Origin: Halioglobus sp.
GTDB lineage: Bacteria > Pseudomonadota > Gammaproteobacteria > Pseudomonadales > Halieaceae
Assembly (NCBI GenBank): GCA_028825045.1
Contig: JAPKAY010000015.1
Location: forward strand, 1-64,000
Length of the DNA stretch: 64,000 bases
Direction of reading: 5' to 3'
Position numbers and translations under genes: made by a program. Each line of letters starts with the position of its first letter. The stretch's first letter is position 1. The notes below the pieces were generated by a model. That model did not search any database. It was not told where the DNA came from and was given only the letters and a program-made list of their open reading frames with translations. Shown piece by piece: positions 19,807 to 28,449 of the stretch.

Positions 19807-22774
19807 CCTCGCACAGATACTACTATTCATCATCGCTTACCTGACCGGCTTATTCGCCGTCGCCTACATGGCAGACCGGGGCATTATCCCCAAGCGCATT
19901 ACCCATCATCCCGCCGTCTATGTTCTCTCGCTGGGTGTTTTCGCCGGTGCGATGGCCACCAATGGCGTCATTGCTCTGGCCCATCAATACGGCTATAACT
20001 TTCTACTGTACTACCTGGGCGTGGTACTCATGTTCGTCTTGGCAGCCCTGCTGCTGAGGCCCTTACTGCGGCTGTGCAGAGTCTACCAACTTTCTTCCCT
20101 GGCCGACGTACTGACATTTCGTTTTCGCAGCCCCTGGGTTGGGGCCGCAGTTACCATCGCCATGTGCATTACATTGCTGCCGCTGCTGGCGTTGCAGATA
20201 GAGGCGGTCGCCGACAGCATTCATATTCTCGCCGGCAACAGCTTCGCGCCCTCCCCGGAGGATCATCGGCACGACCGACTGGCGCTGCTGTTTTGCATCA
20301 TCATCACCGTATTTTCAATCCTGTTTGGCACCCGGCATGTGTCGTCACAACATCGCAACACAGGACTGGTCACTGCAATAGCATTTGAGTCACTGGTGAA
20401 ATTAACTGCACTGATGGTGCTGTTTCTGGCAGCCGTCTACGGCGTGTTTGGCGGCTTTGCTGATATGGAACAGTGGCTGATAGAAAATCCGCAGGCGAGC
20501 GAGCCGATGCGACAATCCATTCAGGGCAATGGTGCCCGCGCCATGCTGCTGATGTTCTTTGCCGGTGCCGTGTGTATGCCGCATATTTTTCACATGGCCT
20601 TTGCCGAGAACAACGACAGCCGCGATTTGCGCAGTGCTACCTGGGGCCTGCCGCTGTACCTGCTTCTACTCAGCTTGCCCGTGTTACCGCTGACGTGGGC
20701 GGGCATAAAACTGGGGCATGAGTTGCCAATGGATTACAGTGGCCTGGCCATCGGCATGGCATTGAAATCCGTCCCGGTCAACGCCGCCGCCTTTGTCGCC
20801 GGCCTCTCCGCTGCCAGCGCTACCATCATTGTGACGACATTGGCCCTGGCAAACATGTGCCTGAACCATCTCGTACTTCCGCTTCGTCCACTGAAAATCG
20901 ACCGGGCGCAAAGTATATACACACAGCTAAAATGGCTCCGCCGCGGCCTGATTGCGATTCTCATTCTCGCCGGCTATATCTTTTTTGTAACGCTTAGTGG
21001 CCGACAAAGTCTTAGCCAGTTAGCGTTTGTCGCACTGACCGGCACACTGCAATTCCTGCCGGGAATTATCGCCACGCATTACTGGCCCAGAGCCAACCGC
21101 ACCGGCCTGCTGATTGGAATGAGCGGTGGCCTGGGAATCTGGTTCTTTTCCATGCTATTACCACTGGCCGGCATCGATAATCCTGTGCTGCTCACGCAGG
21201 TCTACCACGCGTTGCTCGGGGATTCTGAACATCTGTGGACAGCTGCAACGCTTGTTTCTCTGGGACTCAATACCACTTTGTTTATCATTTTTTCACTGCT
21301 TACCAGGACCAGTCCTGAGGAGAGAGTAGCCGCAGAGATTTGCTCCATGGACGATCGGGCCCGTCCTACCCGACAAATACTATCTGTCTACAGCATCGCA
21401 GACTTCTCTCATCGATTGTCCCCAGCTCTGGGCGAAAATACGGCAAGGTCCGAGATAAGTCGGGCGCTGAATGAATTGCAATTTTCTACTACAGAAACGC
21501 GTCCGCATGCACTGCGGCGTTTGCGCGCAAGAATTGAAGCCAACCTGTCCGGTCTGATGGGGCCCGCCGTGGCCAACCGAATCATCGAAGACTGTATTCC
21601 CTTTTTGCCCGGGGAGCATGGCGATACGGAGGACATCCATCTGATCGAACGCAATCTCGATCAAGCGCAACCTCACCTGACCGGCCTGGCGGCAGATTTG
21701 GACAACCTGCGCAGACACCATCGCGAAACATTGGACAAACTACCCATCGGTGCCTGTTCCATTGGCGGCGATGGCGAACTGCTGATGTGGAATCAGAGCA
21801 TGGAGCACATCACTGGCATTGCGCCTGCCCATGTTCTGGGCTCACTGCTAGGCACAATCGGTGAACCCTGGGGCCACATCCTGGAAAAGTTTCTGCGCGG
21901 CGACGCGGCTACCCTTCTCAAGACAGAAGTTGTCGTAGAGACAGGATCCTCTCGCTGGGTCAGTCTACACAAAACACTTATAGCCAAGGGCGACCAGGGC
22001 AATACCGTCATCATGGTGGAGGACATCACCGACCTGGAGATGCTGGAGGAAGAACTGCTACACAATGAGCGACTTGCCTCGATCGGACGCCTGGCGGCCG
22101 GTGTCGCTCATGAAATTGGCAACCCCGTCACTGGCATTGCCTGCCTGGCACAGAATCTGGAATATGAATCAGACCCCGAAGAAATTCGCTTTATGGCCCA
22201 GGATATTCTCAAGCAGACGGGTCGGGTAACGCGCATTGTGGAATCGCTAATGAATTTCTCTCACACTGGCGACCACGCAGGCGAAACGAAACTGGTCCCG
22301 TCGAATCTGGCGGACTGTGTGGACGAAGCGATTCACCTTTTAGCGCTGGATCGGGAAGCCAAGTCCGTTCAATTTTCCAATCATTGCGACCGCGAACTGG
22401 TGGTACTGGCAGATAGTCAACGCCTGTTACAGGTATTCATTAATCTGCTGGGGAATGCCAGGGACGCTTGCGCTGAAGATGGCGAGGTGCACATACGCGC
22501 TACTGCCAGTGATACCGGTGACACACAAATTGACATTGAAGATACCGGTTGCGGCATCCCTGCTGAATTACAAAGCCAGATCTTTGAACCCTTTTTTACC
22601 ACCAAAGAACCCGGCTACGGTACGGGACTTGGATTGGCGCTGGTATTCAGCATTATGGAAGATATGAATGGCAAAGTGCAGATCACCAGCCCACTCTCTT
22701 CAGGAGAAAACCCAGGAACACGCGTTACCCTGAACCTGCCGCACACCAACTACGGTTTGGCGTTCGAGGTGTAA
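19796..22774 (+). CDS. cbrA: Sensor histidine kinase CbrA with transporter-like input domain
   Basis: Hybrid of a solute:sodium-symporter-like (SLC5) membrane domain and a histidine kinase, controlling carbon/nitrogen use with CbrB. About 13 membrane helices occupy residues 1-510. A linker domain and a PAS-like segment (LPIGACSIGGDGELLMWN) follow, then the phospho-acceptor box AAGVAHEIGNPVTG near residue 770 and the ATPase with DTGCGIP and GTGLGLAL. There is no C-terminal receiver. The ATG at 19796 lies inside the end of cbrX; the upstream extension of the frame is not needed. cbrB follows 88 bases downstream. 992 residues, typical for CbrA. Confidence 0.94.
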   Translation: MSFSLAQILLFIIAYLTGLFAVAYMADRGIIPKRITHHPAVYVLSLGVFAGAMATNGVIALAHQYGYNFLLYYLGVVLMFVLAALLLRPLLRLCRVYQLSSLADVLTFRFRSPWVGAAVTIAMCITLLPLLALQIEAVADSIHILAGNSFAPSPEDHRHDRLALLFCIIITVFSILFGTRHVSSQHRNTGLVTAIAFESLVKLTALMVLFLAAVYGVFGGFADMEQWLIENPQASEPMRQSIQGNGARAMLLMFFAGAVCMPHIFHMAFAENNDSRDLRSATWGLPLYLLLLSLPVLPLTWAGIKLGHELPMDYSGLAIGMALKSVPVNAAAFVAGLSAASATIIVTTLALANMCLNHLVLPLRPLKIDRAQSIYTQLKWLRRGLIAILILAGYIFFVTLSGRQSLSQLAFVALTGTLQFLPGIIATHYWPRANRTGLLIGMSGGLGIWFFSMLLPLAGIDNPVLLTQVYHALLGDSEHLWTAATLVSLGLNTTLFIIFSLLTRTSPEERVAAEICSMDDRARPTRQILSVYSIADFSHRLSPALGENTARSEISRALNELQFSTTETRPHALRRLRARIEANLSGLMGPAVANRIIEDCIPFLPGEHGDTEDIHLIERNLDQAQPHLTGLAADLDNLRRHHRETLDKLPIGACSIGGDGELLMWNQSMEHITGIAPAHVLGSLLGTIGEPWGHILEKFLRGDAATLLKTEVVVETGSSRWVSLHKTLIAKGDQGNTVIMVEDITDLEMLEEELLHNERLASIGRLAAGVAHEIGNPVTGIACLAQNLEYESDPEEIRFMAQDILKQTGRVTRIVESLMNFSHTGDHAGETKLVPSNLADCVDEAIHLLALDREAKSVQFSNHCDRELVVLADSQRLLQVFINLLGNARDACAEDGEVHIRATASDTGDTQIDIEDTGCGIPAELQSQIFEPFFTTKEPGYGTGLGLALVFSIMEDMNGKVQITSPLSSGENPGTRVTLNLPHTNYGLAFEV

Positions 22775-22862
22775 CCCCGCGCTGTTTCAATTGCTTTTTC
22801 AGCGCTGGAAGTTTCCAGATGGGAGTAGTATGTTGGGTAGTATGTACTCAAGGTAACGTAGC

Positions 22863-24299
22863 ATGCATAAAATTCTTGTTGTTGAAGATGAGTCAGTGAT
22901 CAGGGCAGCCCTACGTCGCTTGCTGGAGCGCAATGGCTACAAAATCAGCGAGGCAGGTTCCGTACAGGAGGCAGAGAAAGAATTTAAGCTGACTGAGTTT
23001 GACCTCGTCATCAGTGACTTACGTCTACCCGGCGCACCGGGAACCGATTTGATCAAAAAAGCGGGGGATGTCCCTGTTTTGATAATGACCAGTTATGCCA
23101 GCTTGCGCTCGGCCGTGGATTCCATGCGCATGGGCGCGGTGGACTACATCGCCAAACCATTTGATCACAGCGATATGGTCACTGCGGTACAACGTATCAT
23201 CGCCGATCATCCTATCGGGCGCACCGACCAGAAAACAGCAGGCGAAACGTCCACGACGGGAATGAACGGCGTAATCGGCATGATCGGCAATTGTGCTGCG
23301 ATGCGAACACTGGCCGACCATATTGCGCAGATGGCACCAACGAACTCGACCGTACTTGTACTGGGAGAAACCGGAACAGGAAAAGAACTGGTGGCGCGCA
23401 GTGTGCATGAGCAGAGCATGCGCGCGGAGAACACTCTAATATCAGTCAATTGTGCCTCGATTCCCGACACCCTGATTGAATCCGAATTGTTCGGCTATGA
23501 GAAGGGCGCCTTCACAGGTGCGAATGCCAGCCGCATGGGATTAATCGAGGCTGCAGACGGCGGCACCCTGTTTCTTGATGAAATTGGTGAATTACCTATA
23601 GAGGCACAGGCTCGACTGCTGCGCTTTATCCAGGAGGGTGAAATTCGTCGCATTGGTTCTGTCCATTCGCGCAAGGTCAACGTTCGGCTGATTTGTGCGA
23701 CTCACCGCAATTTGCCAAGCCTGGCTGCAGAGGGTTTATTTCGCCAGGACTTGTTCTACCGCATTAATGTTCTGCGCTTGGCGCTACCGCCTTTGCGGGA
23801 ACGCGGTAAGGATATTCTGCACCTGGCAGAACGGATGCTGCAAACCCAGACTGAGCGCCTGAGAAAACCGCTGATGCGTCTTTCGCCGCGGGCTATTCAA
23901 GCCATTACCACTTATCAGTGGCCGGGGAATGTGCGAGAACTGGAGCACGCCATTGAGCGTGCTGTGGTCCTATCTAACGGCGAAGAAATAGATAATGAAG
24001 CGTTGGGTATCGATCTCGAACTGGTCAATATCAACCGCATCCGCGGGCAGCAAGGCATTTCCACCACAGCCAGTGCAACCACCAGCAGATCTCAAGATCC
24101 TCAGGAGGATCTGTCGCTGGAAGATTACTTTCAACGCTTTGTGCTGGAGCATCAGGACTCCATGAGCGAAACCGAACTGGCACAGAAATTGGGCGTCAGC
24201 CGTAAATGCCTCTGGGAACGGCGGCAAAGATTTGGCATTCCGCGCAACAAGGGCAACCAGAGTTCTCGCGCAAAAATTCGCACCGCAGAGGGCTTGTAG
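22863..24299 (+). CDS. cbrB: NtrC-family sigma-54 response regulator CbrB
   Basis: Activator of sigma-54 promoters and partner of CbrA. The receiver domain has the phospho-acceptor Asp52 (LVISDLRLPG) and Lys98 (YIAKPF). The AAA+ domain has Walker A GETGTGKE at 168-175 and the sigma-54 contact loop GAFTGA. The C-terminus is a Fis-type helix-turn-helix (ELAQKLGVSRKCLWERRQRF). 478 residues, the usual length. The likely main target, an A-rich sRNA behind a sigma-54 promoter, lies directly downstream. Confidence 0.95.
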   Translation: MHKILVVEDESVIRAALRRLLERNGYKISEAGSVQEAEKEFKLTEFDLVISDLRLPGAPGTDLIKKAGDVPVLIMTSYASLRSAVDSMRMGAVDYIAKPFDHSDMVTAVQRIIADHPIGRTDQKTAGETSTTGMNGVIGMIGNCAAMRTLADHIAQMAPTNSTVLVLGETGTGKELVARSVHEQSMRAENTLISVNCASIPDTLIESELFGYEKGAFTGANASRMGLIEAADGGTLFLDEIGELPIEAQARLLRFIQEGEIRRIGSVHSRKVNVRLICATHRNLPSLAAEGLFRQDLFYRINVLRLALPPLRERGKDILHLAERMLQTQTERLRKPLMRLSPRAIQAITTYQWPGNVRELEHAIERAVVLSNGEEIDNEALGIDLELVNINRIRGQQGISTTASATTSRSQDPQEDLSLEDYFQRFVLEHQDSMSETELAQKLGVSRKCLWERRQRFGIPRNKGNQSSRAKIRTAEGL

Positions 24300-24424
24300 G
24301 CGTTACCTGCGCACGTAGAGACACCCCAAACCAGAGTAGTTTCGTAACAGTTGACCCTCTCAAGCGCTAATCCATATTACGCTTTATATTCTAAACTCTT
24401 GTTTAATATAGATTATTCAATATA

Positions 24425-24440
24425 TGGCATACAGTGTGCT
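24425..24440 (+). promoter_or_regulatory. Sigma-54 (-24/-12) promoter of the CrcZ-like RNA
   Basis: TGGCATACAGTGTGCT matches the sigma-54 consensus TGGCAC-N5-TTGCW, with the invariant GG (24426-24427) and GC (24438-24439) separated by exactly ten bases. The predicted start of transcription is near 24450. Its position behind cbrB, a sigma-54 activator, makes CbrB control likely. Confidence 0.8.
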
Positions 24441-24478
24441 TACTGTAGAGCGGTACAAAAATAAAAATAATCGCTGCC

Positions 24479-24719
24479 GCAATAAAAATAATACGATTTG
24501 AGATGGACCTGGATGGGGAAGAACATTTCCCCTTCAATTTCTTTTGTTAACACTAAACATGGCGCTGTGTGTTTGCGGGCTTCCGCCATCTTCAGAAATG
24601 TAATTATTCGACTTTTTTGACGTTGGGCATTCCAATACCGCTGTGCTTTGATACCAACATAACAATAACAACTCGCAGAAATAACAATAACGCCTGATTT
24701 GAGACCTGGATGGGGGAAA
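24479..24719 (+). repeat. Direct repeat of A-rich motif plus GATTTGAGA/CCTGGATGGGG module
   Basis: Two copies about 200 bases apart (24481-24520 and 24679-24719). Each has an A-rich AATAAyAATA-type motif, then ATTTGAGA, then CCTGGATGGGG and the left arm of a hairpin. Copy 1 has three extra bases (TGG) between the last two elements. The pattern suggests an internal duplication of an sRNA module. Confidence 0.65.
24515..24545 (+). terminator. First terminator-like hairpin in the sRNA locus
   Basis: GGGGAA (24515-24520) pairs with TTCCCC (24527-24532) around a six-base loop and is followed by the T-rich TTCAATTTCTTTT. It would end a short version of the sRNA. Confidence 0.6.
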
Positions 24720-24735
24720 CACTGTTTTCCCCATC
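24709..24735 (+). terminator. Second hairpin, end of the sRNA locus
   Basis: GATGGGGGAAA (24709-24719) pairs with TTTTCCCCATC (24725-24735), with one wobble, around a five-base loop. The following T-run is short. It occupies the same relative place as the hairpin at 24515. Confidence 0.55.
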
Positions 24736-24821
24736 ATTCCTCAACACTGTCCTCCCGACGCCTGTAGCGCTTCTGTGCTAGACTTTGCGCCTATCTACAA
24801 CCTCACCGGACCCATATTCGT

Positions 24822-26117
24822 TTGAACGTCATCCCCAGGGATCAACACAACATATCCCGCAAAAATATCAGCGAAGGCGCACTCAAGGTTATGTCGCGAC
24901 TGCGCAGCCAGGGACACCAGGCTTACCTGGTAGGCGGTGCCGTTCGTGATCTGCTCCTTGGCGGGCATCCCAAAGATTTTGATATCGCGACAGACGCAAC
25001 ACCGGAGGCGGTAAACGATTTATTCCGCAATTCGCGCATCATCGGACGACGGTTTCGAATCGTTCACGTGCGGTTTGGTCGCGAAATCATTGAAGTCACC
25101 ACATTCCGAGGCCATCACGACAGCGGCTCAGGAGATACCGGCCAAGGCGAGAACAGCGGCAACCACTCGCGACAATCGGCCAGCGGACTACTACTGCGGG
25201 ACAATGTCTACGGCACGCTGGAAGAAGATGCCATGCGTCGTGATCTCACGGTGAACGCGCTCTACTATGATTCCGGGAAATTTGAAATATTTGACCATGC
25301 AGACGGATTGCGGGACCTTGAGGGTCGCAAAATTCGCATCATTGGCGACCCCGAACAGCGCTATACAGAAGATCCTGTGCGAATGTTACGGGTTCTGCGC
25401 TTCGCCGCCAGGCTTGATTTCACCATTGAAAACGATACTGCTGCCGCTATTCCACGCTGCGGACATCTGCTTGCAGAAATCCCCGCCGCGCGATTGTTCG
25501 ACGAATTTCTAAAATTATTCCTATCAGGCTCCGCCGCCAAAACGCTGGCTAAACTGTTGGAGTTCGACATCCTGCGATACCTGTTTCCAGAAACCTGTGT
25601 CTGCCTGCAACAAGACCCGGAATCTTTGGCCCTGATCCAGGCTGCCATGGAAAATACTGACCAACGCATCTCCGTGTCTAAGCCGGTAACGCCAGCGTTC
25701 ATACTCGCAGCTCTGTTATGGCCAGTGGTAAGTCAGGACAGTCGCCGGCTGGAGAATGAAGGTGACGCACCCATGGTCGCAATGAACAGCGCGGGGCATA
25801 GCGCTATCACAAATGCAGTCCAGCACATTTCGATACCGCGTCGATTCAGCCAACCGATGCGTGAAATCTGGGAATTTCAACTTCGACTGCAGCGAAAGAC
25901 GGGCCGCAAGGCTGCGGAACTTGTGGAGCATCGGCGCTTCAGAGCAGCCTATGATTTTCTGCTGCTACGTGAACAGGCCGGAGCGGACACAGGCGATTTA
26001 GGCGCCTGGTGGACGGAACTGCAGACACTCACGCAGGAACAACGCCTGGAGAGAGTAGCATCTGGCCGCAGTCGACCCAAGAGGAACCGGACGCGCCGCT
26101 CCACTCCCGCAGCATGA
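24822..26117 (+). CDS. pcnB: Poly(A) polymerase I
   Basis: Adds 3' poly(A) tails that destabilise RNAs; class II nucleotidyltransferase. The head reads VIPRDQHNISRKNISEGALK as in E. coli PcnB, then LVGGAVRDLLLG and the catalytic KDFDIATDATPE, then IGRRFRIVHV. A Gly/Ser-rich insert (SGSGDTGQGENSG) follows the catalytic domain, and the C-terminus is Arg-rich (RSRPKRNRTRRS). The start is a TTG at 24822; no ATG exists before the conserved region. 431 residues. It overlaps folK by four bases (ATGA). Confidence 0.94.
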   Translation: MNVIPRDQHNISRKNISEGALKVMSRLRSQGHQAYLVGGAVRDLLLGGHPKDFDIATDATPEAVNDLFRNSRIIGRRFRIVHVRFGREIIEVTTFRGHHDSGSGDTGQGENSGNHSRQSASGLLLRDNVYGTLEEDAMRRDLTVNALYYDSGKFEIFDHADGLRDLEGRKIRIIGDPEQRYTEDPVRMLRVLRFAARLDFTIENDTAAAIPRCGHLLAEIPAARLFDEFLKLFLSGSAAKTLAKLLEFDILRYLFPETCVCLQQDPESLALIQAAMENTDQRISVSKPVTPAFILAALLWPVVSQDSRRLENEGDAPMVAMNSAGHSAITNAVQHISIPRRFSQPMREIWEFQLRLQRKTGRKAAELVEHRRFRAAYDFLLLREQAGADTGDLGAWWTELQTLTQEQRLERVASGRSRPKRNRTRRSTPAA

Positions 26118-26614
26118 CACCAGCTTACATCGCCCTGGGCAGTAACCTTGGCAATCCAGAATTACAGCTGCGCGAAGCCACTACGGCACTCGACAGTCTT
26201 CCCGAATCGCGCCTTCTCAAAGTGTCCAGCCTGTATCGCAGCCTGGCAGTGGGTCCAGGCCGCCAACCCGATTACCTTAATGCCGTAGCCCTGATGACTA
26301 CCGACCTGCCTCCGATCACGCTACTGGATGCACTGCAGGATATCGAACACCAGCAGGGCCGGGTGCGCGATGTGGTCTGGGAGGCCCGAACCCTGGACCT
26401 CGACTTGTTACTGTATGGCGATGTGCAAATCGAGTCTTTGCGACTCACCGTTCCCCATCCGCGGATGCAACAACGCAATTTCGTGCTGTATCCGCTGCGC
26501 GAAATCAGCGACACTAATCTCGCACTGCCAAACGGCACGAAACTTGATACGTTATTGCAACAGTGCCCTGCAGATGGGCTGGTTAAAACACCGGGGAAGT
26601 TGTACAAAAGTTGA
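26114..26614 (+). CDS. folK: 6-hydroxymethyl-7,8-dihydropterin pyrophosphokinase
   Basis: Transfers pyrophosphate from ATP to the pterin in folate synthesis. It begins MTPAYIALGSNLGNP and carries the family signature in REARTLDLDLLLYG (catalytic Asp residues) and VPHPRMQQRNFVLYPL. 166 residues, normal length. The ATG overlaps the pcnB stop. The longer open frame upstream belongs to pcnB in another frame. Confidence 0.95.
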   Translation: MTPAYIALGSNLGNPELQLREATTALDSLPESRLLKVSSLYRSLAVGPGRQPDYLNAVALMTTDLPPITLLDALQDIEHQQGRVRDVVWEARTLDLDLLLYGDVQIESLRLTVPHPRMQQRNFVLYPLREISDTNLALPNGTKLDTLLQQCPADGLVKTPGKLYKS

Positions 26615-26653
26615 TGGCGACATACGGAACAAAAAAAGGGGGGTCATACCTGG

Positions 26654-27334
26654 ATGTCTGAGACCAGGGCAATCAACATTGAACTCAAAGGGCGCACACC
26701 ACCGGCATTTATTGCCGTTGAGGGTCCCATCGGCGTGGGCAAAACAACCCTGGCGAAGAGGCTGGCTACCAGCTTCAATTACACGACGCTGCTGGAAGAT
26801 GCCGAAGATAACCCCTTCCTTGAAAAATTCTATCGCAACCAGGAGCAGGCAGCGTTAGCGACCCAACTTTTTTTCCTGTTCCAAAGAGTCCAAAAGATTC
26901 AGGATTTGCGCCAGACAGACATTTTTGAGCCGGTGCGAGTGGCCGATTTCCTGATGGAGAAAGATCCACTTTTCGCCCGGGTTAATTTGGAACGTGATGA
27001 GTTCCAACTCTATGAAAAGGTCTACCAACAACTGACCATTGATGCGCCTAAACCTGACCTCGTTATCTATTTGCAGGCATCAACTGACGTCCTCTTATCA
27101 CGCATAGATCACCGCGGCCTGGCCTATGAAAAAGGTATCGATAGGGTCTATCTGGAGCGTCTGAACGAAGTGTACAGTGAGTTCTTTCTATATTACGATG
27201 ACGCTCCACTGCTCATCGTTAACGCCAGCGAAATCGACCTGGCAAACAGCGAAGAGGATTACAAGCACCTGGTCGACCATCTGCTCGACATTCGCAATGG
27301 CCGTCACTACTTTAATCCCACATTTTTTGGATAG
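26654..27334 (+). CDS. Deoxynucleoside kinase (deoxyadenosine/deoxycytidine kinase family)
   Basis: A 226-residue P-loop kinase. Walker A is GPIGVGKTT near residue 27, followed by an ERS/DRx-type lid (SRIDHRGLAYEKGIDRVYL) and a dNK-like core. It should phosphorylate salvaged deoxynucleosides; specificity is not readable. The location between folK and panB is a known gammaproteobacterial arrangement (folK-dnk-panB-panC), where it is annotated as a deoxynucleoside kinase. The ATG at 26654 has a G-run about ten bases upstream. Confidence 0.85.
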   Translation: MSETRAINIELKGRTPPAFIAVEGPIGVGKTTLAKRLATSFNYTTLLEDAEDNPFLEKFYRNQEQAALATQLFFLFQRVQKIQDLRQTDIFEPVRVADFLMEKDPLFARVNLERDEFQLYEKVYQQLTIDAPKPDLVIYLQASTDVLLSRIDHRGLAYEKGIDRVYLERLNEVYSEFFLYYDDAPLLIVNASEIDLANSEEDYKHLVDHLLDIRNGRHYFNPTFFG

Positions 27335-27390
27335 CGTCGCTGCCTTGCCGGCGCTGAAAGGGTGCCAATGAATCAGACAGGACATTAGTC

Positions 27391-28182
27391 ATGGGCAAGA
27401 TCACGATCAGCACCCTGAACAAAATGAAAACGAGTGGCGAGAAGTTTGTCTGCATAACCGCCTATGACGCCACCTTTTCGCGCATTATTAGCGAAGTAGG
27501 GGCTGAAGCGATACTCGTCGGTGATTCGCTGGGTATGGTGTTACAAGGGCACGATAGCACCATCCCTGTCACTATCGATGATATGGCCTACCACACCGAA
27601 TGTGTCTGCAGGGCGGAGCCACAGTCCCTGGTCATCGCCGACCTTCCTTTCATGAGTTATCCCGCAGTGGACGAAGCCCTGGTCAGCGCAACCCGCCTGA
27701 TGCAGGCTGGTGCGCATATGGTCAAGATGGAAGGCGGCACCTGGCTAAGTGACACCATCAGCAAGCTGGTGGAGCGCGGCATTCCGGTCTGCGCGCACCT
27801 GGGCCTGACCCCTCAGTCGGTCAATACCTTTGGTGGTTTCAAAGTGCAGGGTCGAACACCCAAGGAAGCTAAATCCATTCTCGCCGACGCTGTCGAGATT
27901 CAGGATGCAGGCGCCAGTCTTCTGGTGCTGGAGTGTATTCCTTCCCATCTGGCGGCAGACATCAGCAGTAAACTGGATATTCCCGTGATCGGTATCGGGG
28001 CTGGGGCCGGTACCGATGGCCAGGTCCTTGTCATGCACGACCTGCTGGGTCTATCGGAACACACCGCGCGTTTTGTACAGAACTTTATGGAAGGCCAATC
28101 GACTATCCGCGGTGGCCTCAAGGCGTTTGTCGATGCAGTCAAATCAGGCCAGTATCCACAGGAAGAACATACCTACAGTTAA
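27391..28182 (+). CDS. panB: 3-methyl-2-oxobutanoate hydroxymethyltransferase
   Basis: First committed step of pantothenate synthesis, transferring a hydroxymethyl group from methylene-THF to ketoisovalerate. The (beta/alpha)8 enzyme shows the family motifs [28 protein letters not shown] and the C-terminal VIGIGAGAGTDGQVLV. 263 residues, as in E. coli (264). It is followed by panC after a 267-base gap that appears to contain a separate promoter. Confidence 0.96.
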   Translation: MGKITISTLNKMKTSGEKFVCITAYDATFSRIISEVGAEAILVGDSLGMVLQGHDSTIPVTIDDMAYHTECVCRAEPQSLVIADLPFMSYPAVDEALVSATRLMQAGAHMVKMEGGTWLSDTISKLVERGIPVCAHLGLTPQSVNTFGGFKVQGRTPKEAKSILADAVEIQDAGASLLVLECIPSHLAADISSKLDIPVIGIGAGAGTDGQVLVMHDLLGLSEHTARFVQNFMEGQSTIRGGLKAFVDAVKSGQYPQEEHTYS

Positions 28183-28318
28183 ATAGACGCCCAGCCCCGT
28201 TTATTCATCACTATAGTTAGTGAGCGCAAACTTACATAATTGTGTCGGTTAAACGCATTCCCTGCCCCATAGTTGCTTCTTTTGGTAACAGATTGTGTGA
28301 ATATTCCCTAAAAACCCA

Positions 28319-28347
28319 TTGCCCAGTGCAGGGGGTTGGGGCATAAT
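28319..28347 (+). promoter_or_regulatory. Predicted sigma-70 promoter of panC
   Basis: TTGCCC (28319-28324) and CATAAT (28342-28347) with a 17-base spacer, about 100 bases before the panC start. This suggests panC can be transcribed apart from panB. Confidence 0.5.
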
Positions 28348-28449
28348 TCTCATCCAGTCCGACGGTAAACGAACCCTCGGAGCAGGTTAAAACTAGTGGC
28401 TTTTTACTGGTTTAGCGTCACCAACCCGTCACTCAGGGATCAGGTAGAT

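Larger units (their letters stand above)
24451..24735 (+). ncRNA. crcZ: CrcZ-like A-rich small RNA locus (catabolite repression)
   Basis: The cbrB-pcnB interval holds no gene. Instead, after the sigma-54 promoter, it carries four A-rich motifs of the kind bound by Hfq/Crc: 24457-24470, 24481-24493, 24656-24671 (includes AACAATAACAA) and 24679-24691. Each pair is followed by the same ATTTGAGA...CCTGGATGGGG element and a G/C hairpin. In Pseudomonas, CrcZ lies exactly here, is CbrB/sigma-54-activated and titrates Hfq to relieve carbon catabolite repression. The locus may give one RNA of about 285 nt or a short RNA of about 95 nt ending at the first hairpin, with longer read-through. Ends are predictions. 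Confidence 0.72.

Noticed and set aside
24571..24640. Second sigma-54 promoter for the downstream sRNA module
   Set aside because: Candidate GG and GC elements are 12 or 17 bases apart; ten are required.
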